This document shows, piece after piece, positions 1-4,908 of a DNA stretch of 8,516 nt (positions within the stretch are counted from its first letter, which is position 1; each line of letters starts with the position of its first letter). Under the pieces are notes generated by a model. The model had not been told where the DNA came from, did no database searches, and worked only from the letters and a program-made list of their open reading frames with translations. The position numbers were made by a program, and so were the translations under genes. Source of the stretch: an uncultured Neisseria sp. Its GTDB lineage: Bacteria; Pseudomonadota; Gammaproteobacteria; Burkholderiales; Neisseriaceae. Location of the stretch: assembly GCA_937919795.1 (NCBI GenBank), contig CALFOA010000171.1, positions 1-8,516 of the forward strand, given 5' to 3'.

Positions 1-208
1 GGTAGAAGTTTATTTGTACAACTTACCGAATATCTAATTCGATAAACCGTCTATTTTTTTAATGTTGACGATTAAATTAAAATATGTTTGCAACAATTAA
101 GGTGAATTCTAGCCGACTTTATTTCTGTTGCGTACCGTTTACAATGTAAACAAAAGAAAATTTTCAGCACAAACCATACCTTAGCTAATTATTTTGCATA
201 ATGTAACG
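1..208. other. AT-rich intergenic region beyond the end of the operon
   Basis: This stretch is far more AT-rich than the rest of the window and holds no plausible reading frame on either strand. It lies past the last APE gene and its DUS hairpin. It contains one clear dyad (137-151) and several short A/T runs. It may carry the promoter of a gene to the left of the window, but no convincing -35/-10 pair could be picked by eye. Confidence 0.6.
137..151. promoter_or_regulatory. Operator-like perfect palindrome GTTTACAATGTAAAC
   Basis: Two 7-bp arms (GTTTACA and TGTAAAC) flank a single central base in AT-rich DNA downstream of the APE operon. Perfect short dyads of this size often bind dimeric helix-turn-helix regulators. 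No regulator gene is visible here and I cannot name the protein. It could regulate a gene outside the window or be chance in AT-rich sequence. Confidence 0.35.
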
Positions 209-209
209 A

Positions 210-221
210 TGCCTGTCTGAA
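210..221 (+). repeat. DNA uptake sequence, TGCCTGTCTGAA (12/12)
   Basis: Perfect copy of the main DUS dialect of this window, preceded by A. It is the left arm of the hairpin after the final ketosynthase gene. Confidence 0.85.
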
Positions 222-238
222 AAACGTTTATTGATGTT

Positions 239-250
239 TTCAGACAGGCA
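239..250 (-). repeat. DNA uptake sequence, TGCCTGTCTGAA (12/12)
   Basis: Perfect DUS on the minus strand. It is the right arm of the inverted pair at 209-251. Confidence 0.85.
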
Positions 251-273
251 TTGTTTTGAGCAACGAAATTAGC

Positions 274-1503
274 TTATTCCTGCCAGCGCTTAAACACCAG
301 CGAAGTATTCACGCCACCGAAGGCGAAGTTGTTGTTGACCACATAATCGGTGTGAATTTCCCGCCCTTGCTCGCGGATGTAATCCACGTCGCCGCATAAA
401 GGATCGATGTTGTCGAGATTGAGGGTGGGCGCAAACCAGCCGCTGTTCATCATTTCAATAGAAAACCACGATTCCAGCGCGCCGCAAGCGCCTAGGGCGT
501 GGCCGAAATAGCTTTTTTGCGAACTGAGCGGCACGCGGCCGAATACGGCGGCGGTGGCTTGGGTTTCGGCGATGTCGCCTTTTTCGGTGGCGGTGCCGTG
601 GCCGTTTACATAGCCGACTTGTTCGGGGCGGATGCCGGCATCGCGCAGCGCCAATTCCATGCAGCGCTGCATGGTTTCTTGTTGCGGTTGGGTGATGTGG
701 GTGCCGTCGCTGTTGGCGCCATAGCCGACGATTTCGGCATAGATTTTGGCACCACGGCGGCGCGCGTGTTCCAGCTCTTCCAATACCAATATACCGGCAC
801 CTTCGCCGATTACCAAGCCGTCGCGGGAGGTGTCGTAGGGGCGTGGGGTTAGCTCGGGCGCATCGTTGCGGCGGCTGGCGGCGTAGAGTGAGTCGAACAC
901 ATACACTTCCGAGGGGCAGAATTCTTCGCTGCCGCCGGCCAGCATCATGTCTATCATGCCGTATTTAATCGCTTCATAAGCATAGCCTATGCCTTGGCTG
1001 CCGGATGAGCAGGCGCTGGAGGTGGGGATCACGCGGCCGGTGAGGCCGAAAAAGATGCCGATATTGGCGGCCACGGTGTGCGGCATCATGCGCACGTAGG
1101 TGTTGGCGTTGAACTGGCGCGAGTTGCCGTGCAACAACAAATCGCCCATTACGCCGACATCTTTGGTGCTGCCCACTGAAGAGCCGGCGGCCACGCCCAT
1201 GCGGCCGTCGCGGATGCGCTCGTCGCCGAGCAATCCGGCATCAGCCAGCGCCTGTTCGGCGGCGTCTACCGCCATTTGGGTGCCGCGCCCCATGCTGCGC
1301 AATTGCTTGCGCGTCCAATGTTCGGGCGCTTGGTAGTCGGCAACCGGCGCGCCCAATTGTGCTTCCAGTTCGGGGAAACGATCTTGCCAATCCATGTGCA
1401 CCACGGCGTTTTTGCCCTGCACAAAGCCTGTCTGAATGGAAGTCCAGTCGCGGCCGAAGGCGGTAATGCCGCCCACGCCGGTAATCACTACTCTTTTCAA
1501 CAC
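274..1503 (-). CDS. apeR: Beta-ketoacyl-ACP synthase of the aryl polyene pathway (ApeR-like)
   Basis: This FabF-type condensing enzyme performs decarboxylative Claisen condensation on ACP-bound chains in the cytoplasm. It is about 409 residues, a normal length for the family. The catalytic set is complete: nucleophile Cys165 in SSACSSGSQ, His302 in NGHGTATEKGD, Lys330, His335 in SYFGH, and the C-terminal FAFGGVN loop at 393-399. It is the last gene of the operon and overlaps the ketoreductase gene. The start is uncertain. GTG at 1503 gives MLKRVVITG, but TTG at 1500-1498 gives MKRVVITG, sits 6 nt (rather than 3) from the GGAGG at 1507-1511, and forms a TTGA start-stop overlap. In described APE systems ApeR is a separate homodimeric KS, distinct from the KS/CLF pair; that role is assigned here by position and similarity. 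Plain FabF is less likely given the neighbours. Confidence 0.93.
   Translation of the reverse strand: MLKRVVITGVGGITAFGRDWTSIQTGFVQGKNAVVHMDWQDRFPELEAQLGAPVADYQAPEHWTRKQLRSMGRGTQMAVDAAEQALADAGLLGDERIRDGRMGVAAGSSVGSTKDVGVMGDLLLHGNSRQFNANTYVRMMPHTVAANIGIFFGLTGRVIPTSSACSSGSQGIGYAYEAIKYGMIDMMLAGGSEEFCPSEVYVFDSLYAASRRNDAPELTPRPYDTSRDGLVIGEGAGILVLEELEHARRRGAKIYAEIVGYGANSDGTHITQPQQETMQRCMELALRDAGIRPEQVGYVNGHGTATEKGDIAETQATAAVFGRVPLSSQKSYFGHALGACGALESWFSIEMMNSGWFAPTLNLDNIDPLCGDVDYIREQGREIHTDYVVNNNFAFGGVNTSLVFKRWQE
1425..1436 (+). repeat. DUS-like site (11/12)
   Basis: AGCCTGTCTGAA differs from the main dialect only at the first base. It lies inside the final ketosynthase gene, near its N-terminal end. 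Confidence 0.6.
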
Positions 1504-2225
1504 AAACCTCCGTTCACCGCAATCACCTGCCGCGTGATGTAAGCGGCTTTTTCGTCCATCAGAAAACGCACCGCATGCGCCACTTCTTCCGGCGTGCCCA
1601 TGCGCGCGGCGGGGACGGCTTTTAAGATTTCGTCTACCGGCACCTGTTCGTCTACCATTTCGGTGTCAATCAAACCGGGCGCCACGCAATTCACCGTGAT
1701 TTTGCGTTTGGCCAACTCCACCGCTAACGCTTTGGCCGCACCAATCACACCGGCCTTGGAGGCGCTGTAATTTACCTGACCGCGGTTGCCGGTGAGTCCG
1801 GAAACGGACGCCATGCAAACGATTCTGCCGGGCTGGCGGCGGCGTATCATCGGCATCACGATGGGGTGCAGTACATTGTAAAAACCATCGAGATTGGTGC
1901 GCAACACCGAATCCCAGTCGTCGTCTTCAAAAGCCGGAAAGGCGTTGTCGCGGGTGAGGCCTGCGTTGAGCACCACGCCGTAATACGCGCCGTGTTGCTC
2001 GATATCGGCATTTAGCGCCGCGCGGCTTTGTGCACGGTCGGCCACATCAAACTGCAACACCCGCGCCTGCCTGCCCAGCGCACGGATTTGTTCGGCCACC
2101 GCTTCGGCTTCGTCGCGGCGGCTGCGGCAGTGCACGACGATATCGTAGCCGTCGGCTGCCAGCGCCAAGGCGATGGCTTTGCCGATGCCGCGGTTGGAGC
2201 CGGTGATTAAGATGGTTTGGGTCAT
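1497..2225 (-). CDS. apeQ: FabG-like 3-oxoacyl-ACP reductase (ApeQ-like ketoreductase)
   Basis: This NADPH-dependent short-chain dehydrogenase/reductase reduces the beta-keto group after each condensation in polyene synthesis. From the chosen start it is 242 residues, typical of FabG. Visible are the Rossmann motif TGSNRGIG (8-15), the NAG motif (87-89), Asn111, and the catalytic Ser140, Tyr153 and Lys157 in YSASK, spaced as in FabG. The frame stays open upstream to an ATG at 2264. The ATG at 2223-2225 is preferred because CAGGAA (2231-2236) sits a few bases upstream and the protein then starts directly at the first beta strand (MTQTILITG). It overlaps the following ketosynthase gene by 4-7 nt, so the two are probably translationally coupled. 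It is separated from the dehydratase gene by about 260 bp holding a REPIN-like repeat and DUS copies, and it may have its own promoter in the AT-rich leader. Confidence 0.94.
   Translation of the reverse strand: MTQTILITGSNRGIGKAIALALAADGYDIVVHCRSRRDEAEAVAEQIRALGRQARVLQFDVADRAQSRAALNADIEQHGAYYGVVLNAGLTRDNAFPAFEDDDWDSVLRTNLDGFYNVLHPIVMPMIRRRQPGRIVCMASVSGLTGNRGQVNYSASKAGVIGAAKALAVELAKRKITVNCVAPGLIDTEMVDEQVPVDEILKAVPAARMGTPEEVAHAVRFLMDEKAAYITRQVIAVNGGLC
1507..1511 (-). promoter_or_regulatory. Ribosome binding site GGAGG for the final ketosynthase gene
   Basis: A strong GGAGG lies inside the end of the ketoreductase gene. It is 3 nt from the GTG at 1503 and 6 nt from the TTG at 1500. The spacing favours the TTG as the true start. 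Confidence 0.7.
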
Positions 2226-2230
2226 GGGGG

Positions 2231-2236
2231 TTCCTG
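2231..2236 (-). promoter_or_regulatory. Ribosome binding site CAGGAA that decides the ketoreductase start
   Basis: AGGAA lies 5 nt before the ATG at 2225-2223 and supports the 242-residue form over the 255-residue form that starts at 2264. Confidence 0.7.
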
Positions 2237-2282
2237 AATATTGTTTTAATTTTAAATCAAACAAATAGATTTAACGTTTTCT

Positions 2283-2294
2283 TTCAGACAGGCA
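2283..2294 (-). repeat. DNA uptake sequence, TGCCTGTCTGAA (12/12)
   Basis: Perfect DUS on the minus strand. It lies two bases from the end of the 134-bp inverted-repeat element at 2297-2430. The second copy of that element carries a DUS at the equivalent end. Confidence 0.85.
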
Positions 2295-2296
2295 TT

Positions 2297-2430
2297 CTGG
2301 GGGCGCGGGCGGCTCGCCCGCATTTCCCTCTCGGGCAAACTAACTAGCACTGTATATTAGTGCCTTACGTTAGCCATCCATTTAATGTAAGCGTTCCGCT
2401 TACCTGCGGGCGAGCCGCCCGCGCTCCCAG
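2297..2430 (+). repeat. REPIN-like 134-bp inverted-repeat element, copy 1
   Basis: Terminal inverted repeats of 26 bp (2297-2322 and 2405-2430) match at 25 of 26 positions. Each contains a 7-bp GC stem with a 3-nt loop (2305-2321 and 2406-2422). Just inside lie two more hairpins of the same geometry: 2323-2339, with one mismatch and a wobble, and 2387-2403 (GTAAGCG/CGCTTAC). The right end reads GGAG next to the stem when viewed inward; the left end has GGGG. A 5' GGAG or GTAG beside a hairpin is typical of REP sequences handled by RAYT transposases, and a facing pair is called a REPIN or BIME. It lies between the dehydratase and ketoreductase genes. No transposase is present, so any mobility would need one elsewhere. 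Confidence 0.75.
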
Positions 2431-2449
2431 CCTCAAATAATATATAGAA

Positions 2450-2461
2450 TGCTTGTCTGAA
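2450..2461 (+). repeat. DUS-like site (11/12)
   Basis: TGCTTGTCTGAA, with one substitution at the fourth base. It is the degraded partner of the DUS at 2484-2495. Confidence 0.65.
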
Positions 2462-2483
2462 ATATTTTAAGTAATGCCTATTT

Positions 2484-2495
2484 TTCAGACAGGCA
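2484..2495 (-). repeat. DNA uptake sequence overlapping the dehydratase stop codon (12/12)
   Basis: Perfect DUS on the minus strand. In the dehydratase frame it reads ATG CCT GTC TGA, so it encodes the last residues Met-Pro-Val and the stop. Confidence 0.85.
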
Positions 2496-2979
2496 TTGCC
2501 GTTTCATCCTGCGGACTATAAACATTTAACGCCGCTTCTATCAACAAACCGTCGGCAGGCAATAAATGCCGTTCGTGTTCGGGCGCGTCGGTCCAATGCA
2601 AAGAGCAGTCGAACACGCCGAAGCCGGTGCTGTCCATCATCGATTCTTGTACCCGCACCAATAAGCGGGTGTGCAGCGGTATGAAGTCGGCAAACAGATT
2701 GAGCTTGCGGGTACCGAGCAGAAAGCCGAGGCGGATCGGTTGCCCTGCGTTGGCCGCATGGCAGCCGGTGAGCGCGGCGATGCCCTGCGCCATAATTTCC
2801 ATACCGAGCATACAGGGCAGGTGGCCGTTTTGCAGTAGGATGTGGTCTTCGCCGATAGCGGCGGTGGCGGTAAGGTGGTGGTCGCCGTAATCGGTGATGC
2901 TGTCCAGCAGCACCATGCGCCCGCTGTGCGGCAACAGCGGGGCGACGTTGGTAATCGGGCAAATAAGACGGTTGTTCAT
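2485..2979 (-). CDS. apeP: Hotdog-fold 3-hydroxyacyl-ACP dehydratase (ApeP-like)
   Basis: This protein likely removes water from the 3-hydroxyacyl-ACP intermediate to set each trans double bond of the polyene. It is 164 residues, a single hotdog domain. The opening LLPHSGRMVLLDSI (15-28) and the helix around MEIMAQGIAALTG (60-72) match the ApeP/FabZ-like pattern. Aligning the EIMAQ helix with FabZ makes Glu61 the likely acid. The partner His is either His46, one residue off the usual spacing, or His53. In characterised APE systems ApeP works as a complex with a second dehydratase, ApeI, which is not in this window. No good Shine-Dalgarno sequence precedes the ATG at 2979, because a Correia-type repeat ends 17 bp upstream. 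The last codons and stop are supplied by a DUS. The family assignment is firm; the catalytic residues are inferred. Confidence 0.88.
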   Translation of the reverse strand: MNNRLICPITNVAPLLPHSGRMVLLDSITDYGDHHLTATAAIGEDHILLQNGHLPCMLGMEIMAQGIAALTGCHAANAGQPIRLGFLLGTRKLNLFADFIPLHTRLLVRVQESMMDSTGFGVFDCSLHWTDAPEHERHLLPADGLLIEAALNVYSPQDETAMPV

Positions 2980-2994
2980 ATTAATTCATTTAAG

Positions 2995-3025
2995 TTTATA
3001 GTCGCCTCAAATAGAAATGAGACAA
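2995..3025 (-). promoter_or_regulatory. Possible outward promoter at the edge of the Correia-type repeat
   Basis: On the minus strand TTGTCT (3025-3020) and TATAAA (3000-2995) are 19 bp apart, just upstream of the dehydratase gene. The TATAAA uses the repeat's terminal TATA. Correia ends are known to create promoters in pathogenic Neisseria. The long spacer makes this a weak prediction. Confidence 0.3.
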
Positions 3026-3102
3026 GGCGGCAAGCCGAAGACAGTACACTTAGTACGACAAGGCGCAGCCAACGCGGTATCATTTTTATTTGGGTGACTA
3101 TT
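2997..3102. repeat. Correia-type repeat (CREE/NEMIS-like), 106 bp
   Basis: The ends form an imperfect inverted repeat of about 24 bp, TATAGTCGCCTCAAATAGAA against AATAGTCACCCAAATAAAA, with a one-base indel. The core carries the hallmark GACAAGGCGGCAAGCCGAAG and AGACAGTAC...TAGTACG, then CAAGGCGCAGCCAACGC, which matches the meningococcal Correia core as I recall it. The length falls in the short class (about 104-108 bp) and lacks the internal 50-bp segment of the long class. It fills most of the gap between ketosynthase and dehydratase genes. Such elements are moved in trans, can form RNase III-cleaved hairpins in mRNA and can carry promoters. Confidence 0.85.
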
Positions 3103-4306
3103 ATTCACCAATGATTAGCACAGCATTACTCCCGCCAAACGCGAAAGACGAGCTGGCACCGATGCGGCGACCGTCCGGCCAGCGGCTGTCGGCATCGGTA
3201 AGCCGTATCGATGGCAGGGATTCGTCGCGCACGCCGTCCCACGCTTGCGGCGGCAGGCGGCCTTCAGGGTTGTCGCGGCGGCTGACCATGCCCCACAACA
3301 GCGCGGCTTCCACCGCGCCGGCAGCGCCCAAAGTGTGGCCGGTAAACGGTTTGGTTGAGGTGCAGGGTGTATCACTGCCGAACACTTCGGCCACCGCCGT
3401 GCTTTCCATGCTGTCATTGTGGCGGGTGCCGGTGCCGTGCAGGTTAATCCAGCCGATGTCGCCGGCTTCTACATCGGCATGATGCAGCGCGGCGCGAAAA
3501 GCGGCGATTGCGCCCAAGCCGTCCGGCCGCGGGCTGGACATATGATAAGCATCGCTGCTGGCGCCATAGCCGGTAAACGGCAGGCTGTCGCCGAAATCTG
3601 CTTCGCGGGTGAGTAGAAAAGCCGCCGCGCCTTCGCCGATATTGATGCCGTCGCGGTGGGTGGAAAACGGGTTGGCAATACCGCCGGACAACACTTCCAG
3701 CGAAGCAAAACCGTTGATGGTTAAGGGCGACAGCGTATCCACCCCGCCGCACACTACTGCATCGCACAAACCGGCGCGCAGCAAGCGGGCGGCGCTGATT
3801 AAGGCGCGCGCGCCCGAGGTGCAGGCGGTGGAAACACCATAGCAAAGATTGTGCAGGCCGTACACTTCGGCCACGAAATCAGCCGGGGCGCTCATCAATT
3901 GCTGTGGCTGCTTAAAGGCCGCGCCCGCCCACGCTCCCTGCTCAACAGCTTGGCGGAACAGAGGAATATTTTCATCGGCGCCACTGGTGGACGTGCCCAT
4001 CACCACCGCAATCCGATCCGCGCCGAAACGCTGTTTGGCTGCGGCAATATCGTCTTCAATTTGTGCCAAAGCGTGCCACAGCAATTGATTATTGCGGCTG
4101 CGAAAACTTTCAGACAGGCCTTGGGGAAACGGGCGCAACTCTTGATTCACCGCACCGAAAGCCAAGCTTTTGCCGGCAACAAAGGCGTCGGACACCGTGA
4201 GCGGCGAGGCGGCGCCCGGCTGAAGCAGATAGTTAATATGGGCGCTTAAGCCGTCGCCCAGCGCGCTGGTGACCGCCGGGCGGCTGAGGTAGAGGGGCGT
4301 TTTCAT
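3101..4306 (-). CDS. apeO: Beta-ketoacyl-ACP synthase of the aryl polyene pathway (ApeO-like)
   Basis: This condensing enzyme of the FabF fold has 401 residues. All catalytic residues are present: Cys162 in STACTSGA, His290 in NLHGTGTRHND, Lys319, His324 in FTGHTLGAAG, and the FAFGGSNA loop (388-395). It is therefore an active KS rather than a chain-length factor, whose cysteine is replaced. By gene order (KS-DH-KR-KS) it matches ApeO, which in studied APE systems pairs with the CLF-like ApeC to extend the polyene. No CLF gene lies in this window. The ATG at 4306 has no clear Shine-Dalgarno. A TATAAT box 36 bp upstream suggests an internal promoter. The TAA stop overlaps the end of the Correia-type repeat. 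The two KS proteins of this operon differ clearly in sequence and are not a recent duplication. The letter assignment is inferred; the activity class is secure. Confidence 0.92.
   Translation of the reverse strand: MKTPLYLSRPAVTSALGDGLSAHINYLLQPGAASPLTVSDAFVAGKSLAFGAVNQELRPFPQGLSESFRSRNNQLLWHALAQIEDDIAAAKQRFGADRIAVVMGTSTSGADENIPLFRQAVEQGAWAGAAFKQPQQLMSAPADFVAEVYGLHNLCYGVSTACTSGARALISAARLLRAGLCDAVVCGGVDTLSPLTINGFASLEVLSGGIANPFSTHRDGINIGEGAAAFLLTREADFGDSLPFTGYGASSDAYHMSSPRPDGLGAIAAFRAALHHADVEAGDIGWINLHGTGTRHNDSMESTAVAEVFGSDTPCTSTKPFTGHTLGAAGAVEAALLWGMVSRRDNPEGRLPPQAWDGVRDESLPSIRLTDADSRWPDGRRIGASSSFAFGGSNAVLIIGE
4109..4120 (-). repeat. DUS variant GGCCTGTCTGAA
   Basis: Differs from the main dialect only at the first base. 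It is preceded by A, giving AGGCCTGTCTGAA. It lies inside the ApeO-like ketosynthase gene. Confidence 0.6.
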
Positions 4307-4341
4307 GGTGGGGCCGAAGGTAGCAAAATAGATTACATTGG

Positions 4342-4371
4342 ATTATATAGCGAAACTGGATAAGCTTTCAG
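4342..4371 (-). promoter_or_regulatory. Candidate sigma-70 promoter before the ApeO-like gene
   Basis: On the minus strand CTGAAA (4371-4366, 4 of 6 to TTGACA) and a perfect TATAAT (4347-4342) are 18 bp apart, followed by about 35 bp of leader before the ATG at 4306. The -35 element is the tail of a DUS palindrome. It would allow the KS-DH-KR-KS genes to be transcribed apart from the exporter and oxidoreductase genes. Confidence 0.5.
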
Positions 4372-4387
4372 ACAGGCCTGTCTGAAA
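4366..4387. repeat. 22-bp perfect palindrome of two overlapping DUS variants
   Basis: Half-sites TTTCAGACAGG and CCTGTCTGAAA meet with no spacer, so DUS variants 4367-4378 (minus) and 4375-4386 (plus) share four bases. It starts directly after the lipoprotein stop codon. With no spare loop it would make a tight hairpin of about 9 bp in RNA, with no U-tract after it on the minus transcript, so it is at best a weak terminator. Confidence 0.75.
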
Positions 4388-4897
4388 TTATTCGATTTCT
4401 TTCACCAACCAGCGGCTGCCTTGCGGAAAGTAAATCAAATAACGCCCTTCGGATTGCTGCACCCGCCACATTTCCTGCTCTTTCCAAGAAAACACCGTGG
4501 CATGATCCGCCGATTCGGATTGCTTGAAATCGGGGTAAATCTGCTGCGCCTTATCCGTAGCCAACAGCGGTAGCAACGCGGCAAACAGGCGGCGGGCTTC
4601 GGCATTCGGCGCGATAAAGCCGTCGTTTTGCCAACCGTTGCGGCTCAATTGCTGGCGGGCAATCGGCGCGCCCAAGGCATTGGTTTGCACAAAACGCAGG
4701 CTCTCCGCGCTGCTTTCCACCGCCAGCATACTCGCTTCACCGCCGCTGTCGCCCGTTTCCGGCAGTTTTTCGATTTGGAACCAACGGGTAGTACCGGCGG
4801 GTTGAACCACCGCCAGATCCGCCGGCACCGGCAACGAACGCATCGATGAACAGGCAGCCAGCAGCAATGCGGCGGAAAGTAAAAGGATTTTTTTCAT
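4388..4897 (-). CDS. Small outer-membrane-type lipoprotein, DUF3261-like, of the APE cluster
   Basis: A 169-residue lipoprotein. A short positively charged N-terminus (MKK), a hydrophobic stretch and the lipobox LAAC give lipidation at Cys16. The following Ser-Ser does not retain it at the inner membrane by the Asp+2 rule, so the outer membrane is expected. The mature part has no transmembrane segment and no catalytic motif that I can see. Size, position and sequence character resemble the DUF3261 lipoproteins regularly found in aryl polyene clusters, where a role in moving or anchoring the polyene lipid is presumed but not proven to my knowledge. The ATG lies 11 nt after the oxidoreductase stop, with a purine-rich GAGAG as ribosome site, so the two genes are coupled. 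Another periplasmic lipoprotein family remains possible. Confidence 0.85.
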   Translation of the reverse strand: MKKILLLSAALLLAACSSMRSLPVPADLAVVQPAGTTRWFQIEKLPETGDSGGEASMLAVESSAESLRFVQTNALGAPIARQQLSRNGWQNDGFIAPNAEARRLFAALLPLLATDKAQQIYPDFKQSESADHATVFSWKEQEMWRVQQSEGRYLIYFPQGSRWLVKEIE

Positions 4898-4908
4898 CGG
4901 TTTCTCTC

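Larger units (their letters stand above)
209..251 (-). terminator. DUS inverted-repeat hairpin, probable operon terminator
   Basis: Two perfect DUS copies face each other (210-221 forward, 239-250 reverse). With the flanking bases they make a 15-bp perfect stem around a loop of about 13 nt. The hairpin starts about 23 bp past the stop codon of the final ketosynthase gene. In Neisseriaceae, inverted DUS pairs after genes commonly act as intrinsic terminators. On the minus transcript the 3' tail (CGTTACATTA) has only moderate U content, so termination may be partial. On the plus strand the stem is followed by TTGTTTT, so it may work in both directions. Confidence 0.7.
2449..2496 (-). terminator. 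Imperfect DUS inverted pair after the dehydratase gene, possible attenuator
   Basis: A perfect DUS (2484-2495) and a one-mismatch DUS (2450-2461) face each other and form a stem of about 12 bp with one C/A mismatch on the minus transcript. It is followed by the weakly U-rich UUCUAUAUAUUAUUUG. The 3' part of the dehydratase gene, including its stop codon, is inside the stem. Because two more APE genes lie downstream, it is more likely a partial terminator or mRNA-stabilising end than a full stop. Confidence 0.45.

Noticed and set aside
210..2495. Repeated short DUS motifs as a CRISPR array
   Set aside because: The spacing is irregular, orientations are mixed, the units are 12-13 bp and no cas genes are present. 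They are uptake sequences.
2842..3114. Plus-strand frame covering the Correia-type repeat and the start of the dehydratase gene
   Set aside because: It is half antisense to the dehydratase gene and half inside a noncoding repeat.
3101..4306. This ketosynthase as the chain-length factor (ApeC)
   Set aside because: The active-site Cys162 and both histidines are present, whereas a chain-length factor lacks the catalytic cysteine.
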